From positions 1 through 64,000 of the forward strand of contig NZ_QRDZ01000035.1 of NCBI RefSeq assembly GCF_003386235.1: DNA of 64,000 nucleotides, written 5' to 3'. The translations under genes and the position numbers were made by a program. The DNA is from Cohnella phaseoli. GTDB taxonomy: Bacteria > Bacillota > Bacilli > Paenibacillales > Paenibacillaceae. The notes under the pieces are model-generated. The model did no database searches. It worked only from the letters and a program-made list of their open reading frames with translations, and had not been told where the DNA came from. This document shows, piece after piece, positions 1 to 6,745 of the stretch (its first letter is position 1; each line of letters begins with the position of its first letter).

Positions 1-2
1 TG

Positions 3-197
3 GAAAGCTTTTTTGCTACGCTAAAGAAAGAGAAGCTATACAAGATCCACACTGAGCGCTATCCGATGGCCTCTATTAAATCGATCATCTTCAGGCACAT
101 CACCGTTTACTACAACAGACGGCGGATCTACATCTCTAATCCAGGGGGCCGGCCCCCAACTATTTATTGCGAAAGAATGCTGTCACAAGCAGCTTAG
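3..197 (+). pseudogene. IS3-family transposase, C-terminal remnant
   Basis: The window opens inside a reading frame that ends at the TAG at 195-197. The 64 residues (ESFFATLKKEKLY near the start, YYNRRR and NPGGRPPT near the end) match the C-terminal end of the DDE integrase domain of IS3/IS150-family transposases, including the usual spacing between the ESFF motif and the NP-G--PP motif. The catalytic residues lie upstream of the window. The frame runs directly into a broken copy of the tmRNA 3' end, so the element ended or was recombined here. Whether the part outside the window is intact cannot be seen. Confidence 0.75.
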
Positions 198-205
198 TAG
201 GGATT

Positions 206-285
206 TCTGTAATCTGTCACTACACCTGTAGAAGCACATGTGACGTTGTCTTCGGACAGGGATTCGACTCCCCTGGGCTCCACCA
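206..285 (+). repeat. partial ssrA (tmRNA) 3' end, copy A
   Basis: This 80-nt stretch has the look of the last part of a Paenibacillus-type tmRNA: the CTGTCACTACAC segment, AGAAGCACATG, the T-arm (ACAGGGATTCGACTCCCCT) and the acceptor end finishing in CACCA at 281-285. The 5' part is missing, because IS3 transposase sequence precedes it. It is followed at once by a stem-loop with a T-run, as expected for the true ssrA 3' flank. It is the most intact T-arm of the four copies, but no tag-coding region is present, so it cannot act as tmRNA. Confidence 0.7.
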
Positions 286-290
286 TCATC

Positions 291-320
291 AAAGCCAGCC
301 CGCATGAGGCTGGCTTTTTT
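291..320 (+). terminator. terminator after ssrA copy A
   Basis: AAAGCCAGCC, a short loop and GGCTGGCTTTTTT form a stem ending in a T-run, six bases after the CCA of tmRNA copy A. This is a typical intrinsic terminator and probably the original ssrA terminator. Confidence 0.75.
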
Positions 321-337
321 GCGTGGAGCGAGGGTTA

Positions 338-440
338 GTCGATTATCCTGACTCCGAAGGAGGACAGTTGGGGGCGTTCCGCGCGCAGGTTTGCAGAGCA
401 AACCGAGCACGGCATCTGATTCTACCGCTAAGAACGTCAT
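338..440. repeat. ssrA-flank repeat, unit 1
   Basis: About 100 bases that recur in diverged form at 2497-2600. Shared blocks include the CCGAAGGAGGACAGTTGGGG / CCAAAGGAGAGCATTGGGG portion and GATTCTACCGCTA / AATTCTACCTCTA. In both places the unit lies just downstream of a tmRNA end plus terminator, so the repeated segment extends beyond the RNA. It may be the end of an integrated element or duplicated ssrA flank. Confidence 0.45.
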
Positions 441-630
441 CCTCGGGTCAACTTATTCAGCCATTTCAATGGAGAATGGGATACCACCCGAGATGAATTA
501 GAAAAGCGACCCAAGAAACCATCACATAGTAGTCGGTTTCGTTCGGGGAGCAGACCACTGGAATAAGAAATAAGTGATAGAGGATCAACTTCTGCATTGG
601 GTTGAGAGCCCATCGGGTTCGGTGAGTTCA

Positions 631-966
631 ATGTCCAATGACGAGTTTCCAATAGTAGAGGAATTTGATGACATGCAGGGCTACGTGTGGGAAAATATAA
701 GTGGTAGCAGGATTACTGACTTTGCAGACTGGCATTTTCAGATGGATGCTATACTGCAGTTTCATAATTTCGAATTAAAATATAATGAAATAATATCATT
801 AACAGATAATCACAGCCTAATAGACAATCAGAAGCTAACGGTAACGCGAGATCTGAAAGGTGCAAAGGAAATAAGACGGATTTACTACACTAAAGTCGCC
901 ACTTATTATTTGGGGATTACTGCAGTTTTTTTATTTCCGATTATTCTGGTCTGGATATCTATTTAA
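631..966 (+). CDS. hypothetical protein with C-terminal membrane segment
   Basis: I do not recognise this 111-residue protein. It is acidic at the N-terminus (SNDEFPIVEEFDD), has a charged middle with KGAKEIRRIYYTK, and ends in one hydrophobic segment (YYLGITAVFLFPIILVWI), so it is probably tail-anchored. ATG 631 is preceded by GGTGAG at short distance; a GTG at 574 in the same frame has no ribosome binding site. It lies between tmRNA copies A and B, upstream of the NucS-like nuclease gene on the same strand with a gap of about 135 bases. A role as partner of that nuclease is only a guess from position. Confidence 0.5.
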   Translation: MSNDEFPIVEEFDDMQGYVWENISGSRITDFADWHFQMDAILQFHNFELKYNEIISLTDNHSLIDNQKLTVTRDLKGAKEIRRIYYTKVATYYLGITAVFLFPIILVWISI

Positions 967-1102
967 TGCTTGATGCTAGAGCGATACCGTAATTATTGGC
1001 CTGCCAGATACAACGTAACCAACGATAAGAGGACATAGTAAAGGATTCGGATATGAAAAATCGAACTTATGATTATGAATAGAGAACGAAAATGAGGTGA
1101 GT

Positions 1103-2200
1103 ATGTTGGCTATTAAACATGGAATATGGAAAGTTGCTGGTGATGAAGTACGACAAGTAAGGAATGTTACTTTAGATTTAGAAGTCGAGCTTGAAGAAAT
1201 CATTCAATCCAATTCTGCTATTTTGGATGATAACTGGCTTATCATCGGAAGACAAGTACTGACCGATTTTAATACATACATTGATTTACTTGCAATTGAT
1301 AATAGCGGATCCATTATCATCATTGAACTAAAAAAGCACAAAACCAATCGGGAAGTTGTTGCACAGGGACTCGACTATGCCTCGTGGATAAAAACTTTGT
1401 CAGCAAGTAAAATATCTGCAATATATGAGGCCTATGTGGCTAAGTACTATGAAGAGCAAAATAGTTTAGAGGAAGAATATTATGAAAAGTTTCGCATTAG
1501 GCTGGAAGAGGAAAACATTAATAACTCGCATCAGATCGTTATTGTAGCGACTGAATTGGATTCAAGTACGGAAAGAATTGTGGAGTATTTAAGTGATTCT
1601 TTAATACCTATAAATGTAATTTTCTTTACCGTTTTTGAAGAGGATTCTACTATATATATCAGTCGTGCATGGATGATTGACCCACAGGAAACTTTAGAAA
1701 ATGCATCTGCCGTTGTTAAAGATAAGGAGCCTTGGAACGGAGAGTATTATGTGTCTTTCGGTGATGGAATCAATCGAAGTTGGACAGATGCTTTAAGGTA
1801 TGGCTTTATATCGGGTGGGGGTGGGGAATGGTATTCACGCACACTAAATCAATTATCTATTGGTGATCGTGTATGGGTAAACATTCCGAGAGTTGGCTAT
1901 GTAGGTGTAGGAACTGTAACCGACACTGCGCAAAAGGCAGATAAAGCTTTTTTTCAAGAAAATGACGAAGAAAAGAATATATATCAACTCAGTAAAAATG
2001 CAAATTACTATGAAGAATATTTAGATGACGATGATCATGCAGAGTTTGTTGTTAAAGTGAAGTGGATCAAAGCCGTACTTGCCAATAAAGCTATATCGGA
2101 AATTGGATTTTTCGGGAACCAAAACACAGTATGTAAGCCGAGAGCATCCAAATGGGTTCATACCGTTAACCGTTTAAAAGGCATTTGGCAAATAAAATAA
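1103..2200 (+). CDS. NucS/DUF91-like PD-(D/E)XK nuclease with C-terminal EVE/PUA-like domain
   Basis: The N-terminal half carries the signature of NucS/DUF91-type endonuclease folds: YIDLLAID (about residues 57-64), then IIIIELKKHKT (about 71-81), giving the D...ExK active-site pattern, then VVAQGLDYASWI, the conserved helix of the family. The C-terminal part (YYVSFGDG, YGFISGGGGEWYSR, VWVNIPRVGYVGVG; about residues 210-265) resembles EVE/PUA-like modules, which in other proteins bind modified bases. A modification-sensing nuclease is therefore plausible, but inferred. ATG 1103 has AGGTGA close upstream; GTG 1097 is the alternative. The gene is AT-rich and sits in the ssrA-linked island, a usual place for defence genes. 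Confidence 0.72.
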   Translation: MLAIKHGIWKVAGDEVRQVRNVTLDLEVELEEIIQSNSAILDDNWLIIGRQVLTDFNTYIDLLAIDNSGSIIIIELKKHKTNREVVAQGLDYASWIKTLSASKISAIYEAYVAKYYEEQNSLEEEYYEKFRIRLEEENINNSHQIVIVATELDSSTERIVEYLSDSLIPINVIFFTVFEEDSTIYISRAWMIDPQETLENASAVVKDKEPWNGEYYVSFGDGINRSWTDALRYGFISGGGGEWYSRTLNQLSIGDRVWVNIPRVGYVGVGTVTDTAQKADKAFFQENDEEKNIYQLSKNANYYEEYLDDDDHAEFVVKVKWIKAVLANKAISEIGFFGNQNTVCKPRASKWVHTVNRLKGIWQIK

Positions 2201-2264
2201 TCGAATAGATGGATAACCAAGCCCCTTCCTTTTATTGCTCAAGTCCAAGGAACAGGTACCCAAC

Positions 2265-2439
2265 TTTTGGGGGTCCGCATTGGCATCCGCCTGGGGCTAG
2301 CTGAAGAAGACAATCAGACTGACCCGAAGAAAATCCGGTGACAGGGAGTCTCTAGGGTGACATCAAATCTGTCACTACACCCATAGAAGCACATATGGCG
2401 TTGTCTTCGGGCAGGGGTTCGACATCCCACGCCTCACCA
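2265..2439 (+). repeat. partial ssrA 3' region, copy B
   Basis: A longer, diverged tmRNA 3' segment. It shares with copy C the CATCCGCCTGGGG block, CTGAAGAAGACAATCAG, GGGTGACATCAAATCTGTCAC and the AGAAGCACAT segment, and ends in a damaged T-arm (GGTTCGACATCCC) and CACCA at 2435-2439. The T-arm stem is broken (ACATCCC instead of ACTCCCC), so it is a relic and not a working gene. Confidence 0.68.
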
Positions 2440-2480
2440 TCACGAAAGCCGACCATATGAGGTCGGCTTTCGTGATGGTG
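2435..2480 (+). terminator. 20-bp perfect inverted repeat / terminator after copy B
   Basis: CACCATCACGAAAGCCGACC and its exact reverse complement flank a 6-base loop. The stem starts with the CACCA end of tmRNA copy B, so the RNA 3' end itself is part of the palindrome. It lacks a long T-run beyond the inner GGCTTT, so termination strength is uncertain. Confidence 0.55.
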
Positions 2481-2496
2481 AAGAATATTGTGGAGT

Positions 2497-2600
2497 CGCC
2501 CCAGTCCAAAGGAGAGCATTGGGGTTCGATCGCACGGAAGACTGCGAGGTAGTCTGAGCATGCAATTCAATTCTACCTCTATGGTTGTTATCATTGGAGT
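2497..2600. repeat. ssrA-flank repeat, unit 2
   Basis: Diverged second copy of the unit at 338-440, again just downstream of a tmRNA end and its stem-loop. The correspondence is visible by eye across most of its length with substitutions and small indels. Confidence 0.42.
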
Positions 2601-2628
2601 TGGTTTCTACAGCAGGCTAAATTAGGAA

Positions 2629-2772
2629 TTGATTACTCGCCACCACGATCATGAACACCATCCCCACGAGGAAGGTGTATGTGCATTGCAGTCTCTTTTA
2701 AGACCAATTATTAATGATTTAGAATGTACCCTAAGACGTGAACCATGCCAACTTTTTATTTGTCAACATTAG
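2629..2772 (+). CDS. possible 47-aa His-rich small protein
   Basis: A TTG-initiated frame encodes a histidine-rich start (RHHDHEHHPHEEG) followed by a short part with four cysteines and a C-terminal ICQH. There is only a weak AGG before the TTG. A His/Cys pattern of this kind can bind metal, but nothing else supports expression, and it may be a remnant. The rest of 2601-3044 shows no gene that I can defend; it is AT-rich and contains only weak promoter-like sequence. Confidence 0.2.
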   Translation: MITRHHDHEHHPHEEGVCALQSLLRPIINDLECTLRREPCQLFICQH

Positions 2773-3044
2773 AAGGAAAGGGAATGTTTTTGGCGAAATG
2801 TGTCATTGGATAGTTAAAACTCCATCATTCTCCTTATATAGAGATTACCTTTTATACGTGGTTATTGACTCAAGAAAAACCTAGCTGGCAACTTGCTAAA
2901 AATGAATTAAGGATTATTTAAACGAATTTGTCCAACTGAGGATTAAGCCTTTTTTATATAGCTATTCCAAGAACATACTTGGAGGCTAGACTAACAGTTA
3001 ACACAGAATAGGCGAATTCAGAGATGAATTGGAGGAACTGTGTA

Positions 3045-3320
3045 ATGTTCGGTAAAGAGATTGGGAACTATATTCTAGATAATAAAATTGCGTTAATAGT
3101 ACAAATTATACTGGGTATAATTTTTCTCATTATTCCTTTCATAATTACAGGAAAGAGAAATGGTGAGGCACACGCTTCGATTCAAAATAACACCTCCATT
3201 GTACAAGTAAAAGCCATTGTTCAGCAGCTATTGATTTATGTCGACCAACGGTCTCACACTACGATAGTACATCCACCAGCTCCATCTGTGAAAAGCACTA
3301 GTAGTGAAAATGATTCTTGA
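3045..3320 (+). CDS. small membrane protein (5' part of a gene split by TGA)
   Basis: ATG 3045 is preceded by GGAGG at 9 bases, which fixes the start. The product has one hydrophobic segment (IALIVQIILGIIFLIIPFII, about residues 13-32) and a polar tail with HTTIVHPPAP. The frame ends in TGA at 3318-3320, but the same frame stays open for another 173 codons and encodes four further membrane segments. This reads as one former gene of about 265 codons cut by a single stop. If the stop is genuine the 91-residue product could still be made. I do not recognise the family. Confidence 0.5.
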   Translation: MFGKEIGNYILDNKIALIVQIILGIIFLIIPFIITGKRNGEAHASIQNNTSIVQVKAIVQQLLIYVDQRSHTTIVHPPAPSVKSTSSENDS

Positions 3321-3356
3321 ATTTACTGGGTTTTTGGATCAATTGTAGGTGTTATT

Positions 3357-3842
3357 TTGTATCAGAGATATCATGTTGATATTATGAATTGGTTAACAGT
3401 GTATACTGTCATTGTCTTGATAAGTACAATGGTTTTGGTCGCTTTATTATATCGAAAGAATATGTTAGATCGATTAAATCAGCTGTGGTGTGGAACAATG
3501 TTGTATTTAGTTGTGATCAATTTTGTGAATATTGCTTTAATGTCAAAACAAGAGTTAACGGTAAGTGGGGACATTTCTTTTCAAATTAAAATTCTTTATT
3601 ATCTGGAAGGGTTTGTTTTTATATCCTTTCTAAATGTGATCATAATTCTAGTTCAATTACATTTAATATTTTTGAATATGTTTTTAATAAAGCCAGGGAA
3701 AATCTCAGCGTTTATTATTAGAAAAACTAGTTTTCTCGTGAACAAGCCCATATGGTGTGTTACATTTATCATCATTGTGTCATCAATATCGCTATTGTTT
3801 TCTTCAGGGTATGCATTTGAGTTAGTAGGAAGAATGAATTAG
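3357..3842 (+). CDS. multi-pass membrane protein (3' part of the split gene)
   Basis: A hydrophobic protein with about four membrane segments (TVYTVIVLISTMVLVALLY; LWCGTMLYLVVINFVNIAL; FVFISFLNVIIILVQLHLI; VTFIIIVSSISLLFSSGYA). It is in the same frame as the preceding gene, and the codons between the TGA and TTG 3357 read IYWVFGSIVGVIL, which looks like the first part of a membrane helix. The TTG has TAGGTG five bases upstream, so separate translation is conceivable; ATG 3384 is the alternative. A nonsense-mutated pseudogene is the simplest reading. Confidence 0.45.
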   Translation: MYQRYHVDIMNWLTVYTVIVLISTMVLVALLYRKNMLDRLNQLWCGTMLYLVVINFVNIALMSKQELTVSGDISFQIKILYYLEGFVFISFLNVIIILVQLHLIFLNMFLIKPGKISAFIIRKTSFLVNKPIWCVTFIIIVSSISLLFSSGYAFELVGRMN

Positions 3843-3894
3843 TAAGAGTTTTACGCATGGGCTATCATGGGTAGGTAGTCAGCTTCAACACACT

Positions 3895-4131
3895 AAAATC
3901 TGTTAACCTGTTCACGTGCTCTCGCTTATATCGCCCATGTGCTGGGAAGAGGGACCAACTTTAGTGGGATACGCTGTCACATCTCCGCCTGGGGTGTTCT
4001 GAAGAAGACAATCAGGCCGACCTATTAAGAACGGTGTTGCAGGGGGGCTTGATGGGTGACATCAAATCTGTCACTACACCCGTAGAAGCACATGTTACGT
4101 TGTCTTCGAACAAGGGTTCGACTCCCCTTGG
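3895..4131 (+). repeat. partial ssrA 3' region, copy C (longest)
   Basis: This copy begins just after where the tag codons would be (TTAACCTGTTCACGTGCTCTC), includes the post-tag stem with its ATCGCCCATGTG loop, the pseudoknot region (CAACTTTAGTGGGATACGC, CATCTCCGCCTGGGG, GAAGAAGACAATCAGG), and ends in a T-arm with changed pairing (CAAGGGTTCGACTCCCCTTG). At 4132 it switches directly into the coding sequence of an Rpn-family gene, so the acceptor CCA is missing. It is a chimaeric junction and not a functional RNA. Confidence 0.65.
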
Positions 4132-4146
4132 CTGGAGGTGTTGACG

Positions 4147-4410
4147 ATGAACGAGCCTGTATTGAAGAAAGCGATGGATACATTGGAGTTTCTGAGTCAG
4201 GATGCCGAAGCCCGTCGATTGTATGAAGATAGGCAAAAGTATTTGCATGACGAAGCTTCTATGATTGAAGGAGCATTGGCTGAAGGTGAGAAAAGGAAAG
4301 CTAGCCAGATGGCTCTCGAGCTTCTCAGACTTGGCGTCGATACAGCGATTATAGCTAAAGCATCCGGGCTGACTGAAGCTGAAATCAGTGCTCTAAAAAG
4401 GCAAGATTGA
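4147..4410 (+). CDS. Rpn/PD-(D/E)XK-family transposase-like protein, C-terminal fragment
   Basis: The 87 residues match the C-terminal region of the Rpn (recombination-promoting nuclease, formerly transposase_31-like) family: MNEPVLKKAMDTLEFLSQDAEARRLYE, then RQKYLHDEASMIEGALAEGE, and a final helical part ending EISALKRQD. Family members are about 280-320 residues with the nuclease domain N-terminal, which is absent here. The frame is open back to 4132, where tmRNA copy C ends, so the N-terminal two thirds were lost at that junction. GGAGG eight bases before ATG 4147 could still drive translation. A pseudogene is the best interpretation. Confidence 0.6.
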   Translation: MNEPVLKKAMDTLEFLSQDAEARRLYEDRQKYLHDEASMIEGALAEGEKRKASQMALELLRLGVDTAIIAKASGLTEAEISALKRQD

Positions 4411-4424
4411 AATGACCAGATTGA

Positions 4425-4456
4425 AGAGTCAGTCTTTTGGAGACTGGCTCTTTATC
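4425..4456 (+). terminator. terminator after the Rpn fragment
   Basis: AGAGTCAGTC, a 7-base loop, GACTGGCTCT and TTATCTT form a stem (one G-T pair) 15 bases past the stop of the Rpn fragment. Confidence 0.55.
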
Positions 4457-4492
4457 TTGTCAACTGCTATGAAACGGCCAGATGATCAAATA

Positions 4493-4840
4493 TTAGTGTC
4501 CATATTGTTCTAATTCTTTGAAAAGTTCATCGCCATTTTCTTTTATGCCATCTCTATATTTAGCAGGTATTTTGCTTCCACAACGTGCAAACCAATCATT
4601 AAAAACCTGTTTCCATTCTTGTGTTTTTCTTTTTTCTAACAGTAAATTAGCATCTGTAGTATATTTATGAGCTATCATTAGCAACAAGTCGATATTTGCG
4701 AGAAGCGGCTGAGCAATACTATCATTTTTCTTCATCCAATCAATTACGCTTTCAATAATCGAAATAGAAAACTTAATATAATCTACTCCAACATATTGAG
4801 CCAATTCATTTCCTTCCGGCGCCGTACTGAATATTTTCAT
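4493..4840 (-). CDS. hypothetical protein (115 aa)
   Basis: I do not recognise this protein. It is soluble and probably helical, with a tryptophan- and lysine-rich second half (EKRKTQEWKQVFNDWFARCGSKIP) and an acidic C-terminus. I place the start at the ATG at 4840, preceded on this strand by GAGGAAG; the longer frame begins at 4858. It overlaps the end of the upstream gene (4806-5042) by about 35 bases in another frame, so the two are probably translationally coupled. Both lie between tmRNA copies C and D, and the AT-rich base use fits imported DNA. Size and pairing would fit a toxin-antitoxin or immunity pair, but nothing in the sequence shows it. Confidence 0.5.
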   Translation of the reverse strand: MKIFSTAPEGNELAQYVGVDYIKFSISIIESVIDWMKKNDSIAQPLLANIDLLLMIAHKYTTDANLLLEKRKTQEWKQVFNDWFARCGSKIPAKYRDGIKENGDELFKELEQYGH

Positions 4841-5042
4841 TTTGTAACACTTCCTCATCAGAGTCCAAAAACGTCCCTTTTATTTTAAACATTGATTCAA
4901 AATTCAGTCTTATACATGCATAAATGTTTCCATGCTTTTCGTTATAATATCTTATAATCCCTATATCCTCAAGATGTAAACGATGTAACTTCGCCTGCAT
5001 GGCGTAATCTTCGAATAAGGATTTAAATCCCTTCGCCTCCAC
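4806..5042 (-). CDS. hypothetical protein, N-terminus derived from antisense tmRNA copy D
   Basis: The first about 15 codons of this frame are the complement of the degenerate tmRNA end at 4997-5044; protein-like sequence begins afterwards (LHLEDIGIIRYYNEKHGNIYACIRLNFESMFKIKGTF, written here in two parts: LHLEDIGIIRYYNEKHGN and then IYACIRLNFESMFKIKG). The GTG at 5042 and the ATG at 5000 lack good ribosome binding sites. The gene has therefore probably lost its original start at the recombination junction. It overlaps the downstream gene on the same strand. Function unknown. Confidence 0.35.
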   Translation of the reverse strand: MEAKGFKSLFEDYAMQAKLHRLHLEDIGIIRYYNEKHGNIYACIRLNFESMFKIKGTFLDSDEEVLQNENIQYGAGRK

Positions 5043-5044
5043 GA
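4997..5044 (+). repeat. partial ssrA 3' end, copy D (most degraded)
   Basis: GCATGGCGTAATCTTCG, then AATAAGGATTTAAATCCCTT and CGCCTCCACGA line up with the T-arm and acceptor end of copies A-C. The T-arm still folds (AAGGATTTAAATCCCTT), but the CCA is changed to CGA. A stem-loop follows immediately, as after copies A and B. Confidence 0.55.
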
Positions 5045-5048
5045 AGAA

Positions 5049-5080
5049 AGCCCAGACCGCATGAGGGTCTGGGCTTCCTT
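5049..5080. terminator. bidirectional-type stem-loop after copy D
   Basis: AGCCCAGACC and GGTCTGGGCT flank a short loop with TTCCTT behind. It corresponds in position to the terminators after copies A and B and also lies downstream of the reductase gene at 5180-6211, so it could serve both strands. Confidence 0.55.
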
Positions 5081-5179
5081 ATGGCTGAAAAGGGTAGACG
5101 AAATTGAGAGTGCAGTATGAATGAATTTGGAGAGAGAGCATTAAGACAATATGGCGGTCGTACTTATACGATTCAACGG

Positions 5180-6211
5180 CTAGTTATTGACGAACTGCTT
5201 GTTCAATTCATCAAAACGGGCATTCTCGGTAGAGATTCGGGCCATTTTCGCCGCGTGGGGATCAATGTATTGTTTGGCGCCGTTGACGGCAAGTACAACA
5301 TCGTTAAATGCTCCGGTAATCAACTTCACTTTTGCTCCATAGCTCACAAAATCGCCAGCCGCAAATATGCCGGGAATTTGCGATTCCATTTTATCGGTGA
5401 CGGCTAGAATGTCCTTTCCGATACCTAGCCCCCAATCTCTGAGCTTGCCATATTCATAAGTGGCGCCGTGACTGACAATAAGCACATCTGTGTCCAACTG
5501 CTCGCGCTGTCCTGTTTCTACGTGGCAGATCGTGACCTTATCGATTGCTTGGCCGTCTTCACTATGAAGCCTCTCTATTTGATAGTGAGTGCGGACGGCA
5601 GCAGAAGCTTTCATTCGTGAAATGCTGCGTTCAAGTCCCTTGAACTTATCCGTCCGGTTGACAACCGTCACGCTAGCTGCAATCGGCTCCAATTCATTGG
5701 CCCAATCTACAGCCGAATCGCCTCCGCCGGAAATCATGACCCTTTTCCCCCGGAATTCCTCAAGGTTTTCTACGGTGTAATACAGGTTTGAGCTTTCATA
5801 GCGCTCGGCCCCTTCGATTTCCAGCTTCCTCACTTTTCGCAGGCCGCCGTATCCAATCGCCATAATAACCGTCTTGGTCCAGTGCCGGTCGCCGGCAGTG
5901 GAGGTCAGAAGTAAGGTGCCGTCATCGAGGCGCTCCAGCCCTTCAATTTCCTGACTCAATACAATCGCCGGGTCAAATGTGCGGGCCTGACGAACTAACT
6001 GATCCGTCAGCTCCCGCCCCGTAAGAGCGGGTATTCCTCCGACATCCCACACCATCTTATCCAGAAAAAATAACATCGTGCCCCCCAGCTCGCTCTGGGC
6101 GTCGATTACTTTTGTCTTCATTTCGCGCATTCCGCTGTAAAAAGCGCCATATAACCCCGCAGGGCCGCCGCCAATAAAGGTTACATCATAAAGTTCCAGG
6201 TTCTCAGTCAT
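5180..6211 (-). CDS. ferredoxin--NADP(+) reductase-like flavoprotein (YumC/YcgT type)
   Basis: A 343-residue two-dinucleotide-binding flavoprotein. The FAD motif is IGGGPAGLYGAFY (about residues 13-25), the NAD(P) motif ISGGGDSAVDWA (about 160-171), and the C-terminal FAD motif IPGIFAAGDF (about 284-293). There is no CxxC redox pair, which separates it from thioredoxin reductase and places it with the Bacillus YumC/YcgT-type ferredoxin-NADP reductases, which pass electrons from NADPH to ferredoxin or flavodoxin in the cytosol. GAGGAG lies 9 bases before the ATG. Fur-like boxes upstream suggest expression under iron limitation, a pattern I recall for B. subtilis ycgT. The gene stands alone. 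Confidence 0.85.
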   Translation of the reverse strand: MTENLELYDVTFIGGGPAGLYGAFYSGMREMKTKVIDAQSELGGTMLFFLDKMVWDVGGIPALTGRELTDQLVRQARTFDPAIVLSQEIEGLERLDDGTLLLTSTAGDRHWTKTVIMAIGYGGLRKVRKLEIEGAERYESSNLYYTVENLEEFRGKRVMISGGGDSAVDWANELEPIAASVTVVNRTDKFKGLERSISRMKASAAVRTHYQIERLHSEDGQAIDKVTICHVETGQREQLDTDVLIVSHGATYEYGKLRDWGLGIGKDILAVTDKMESQIPGIFAAGDFVSYGAKVKLITGAFNDVVLAVNGAKQYIDPHAAKMARISTENARFDELNKQFVNN

Positions 6212-6414
6212 CGGATACTCTCCTCATTATAATAATTATTTTTGAACTTGCGGTTTCTAAGTCAGCGTAGATACTTGCAAGTGCGGCAGCTCTGGAAGCT
6301 GATAATCTTCTAAAAACGGTAGTCGACCACTGCATTGCACCGATTTTCAACGTTATTTCAACGTTATGTCCTACAAGCAGTTAACTAACAGTAGTGTATG
6401 TATCGATTCAACGA

Positions 6415-6429
6415 TCATAATCATTATCG
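6415..6429 (-). promoter_or_regulatory. Fur-like box upstream of the reductase
   Basis: CGATAATGATTATGA on the minus strand matches the 7-1-7 Fur consensus TGATAAT-N-ATTATCA at 12 of 14 defined positions. A second, weaker match (AAATAATTATTATAA, 6227-6241) lies next to the ribosome binding site of the reductase gene. Confidence 0.5.
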
Positions 6430-6537
6430 ATTAGTGGCGAGGGGAATAATAACTACCGATCGTTTGCCCTATACTTATGAAACAAATATATTTACTTAGT
6501 ATGCTAAGTTAATTTCCAATTGTCAACGATTACGAGC

Positions 6538-6745
6538 TGCAACCCTTGATTTTGGTCAACTTGTACGATTCTCCCTACAAACTTCCATCGTTTGAGCCCG
6601 ACTCGAGTTGCTTTGTACGATTTTTCGAACGAACATTCTCATTTCAAGCCTGAACCGAGTAGCTTTGTACGATTTCGAACAAACATTCTCATTTCAAGCC
6701 TGATTCGAGCTGCGTTGTACGATTTTTCGACTAACTTGCCTGCGT
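6538..6745. repeat. four-copy tandem repeat of about 52 bp
   Basis: TTGTACGATT occurs at 6561, 6613, 6665 and 6715, so the spacing is 52, 52 and 50 bases. The two middle units share the longer block AACATTCTCATTTCAAGCCTGA. There is no open frame through it. A similar GGTACGATTTTACGAC stands alone at 17711. The remaining part of the 6212-7030 interval holds only the Fur-like boxes and the likely promoter of the next operon. Confidence 0.7.

Noticed and set aside
206..285. A complete functional ssrA gene or a tRNA gene ending in CACCA
   Set aside because: Only the 3' part with the T-arm is present and the upstream DNA is IS3 transposase sequence; there is no tag frame and no 5' acceptor half.
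5117..5407. Plus-strand frame of 96 codons over the end of the reductase gene
   Set aside because: It is largely the complement of the reductase coding sequence and has no ribosome binding site or recognisable domain.
5180..6211. Thioredoxin reductase
   Set aside because: The fold is the same but the CxxC redox motif between the FAD and NAD(P) domains is missing.
6538..6745. CRISPR array
   Set aside because: The units are similar over most of their length, so there are no unique spacers, and no cas genes are nearby.
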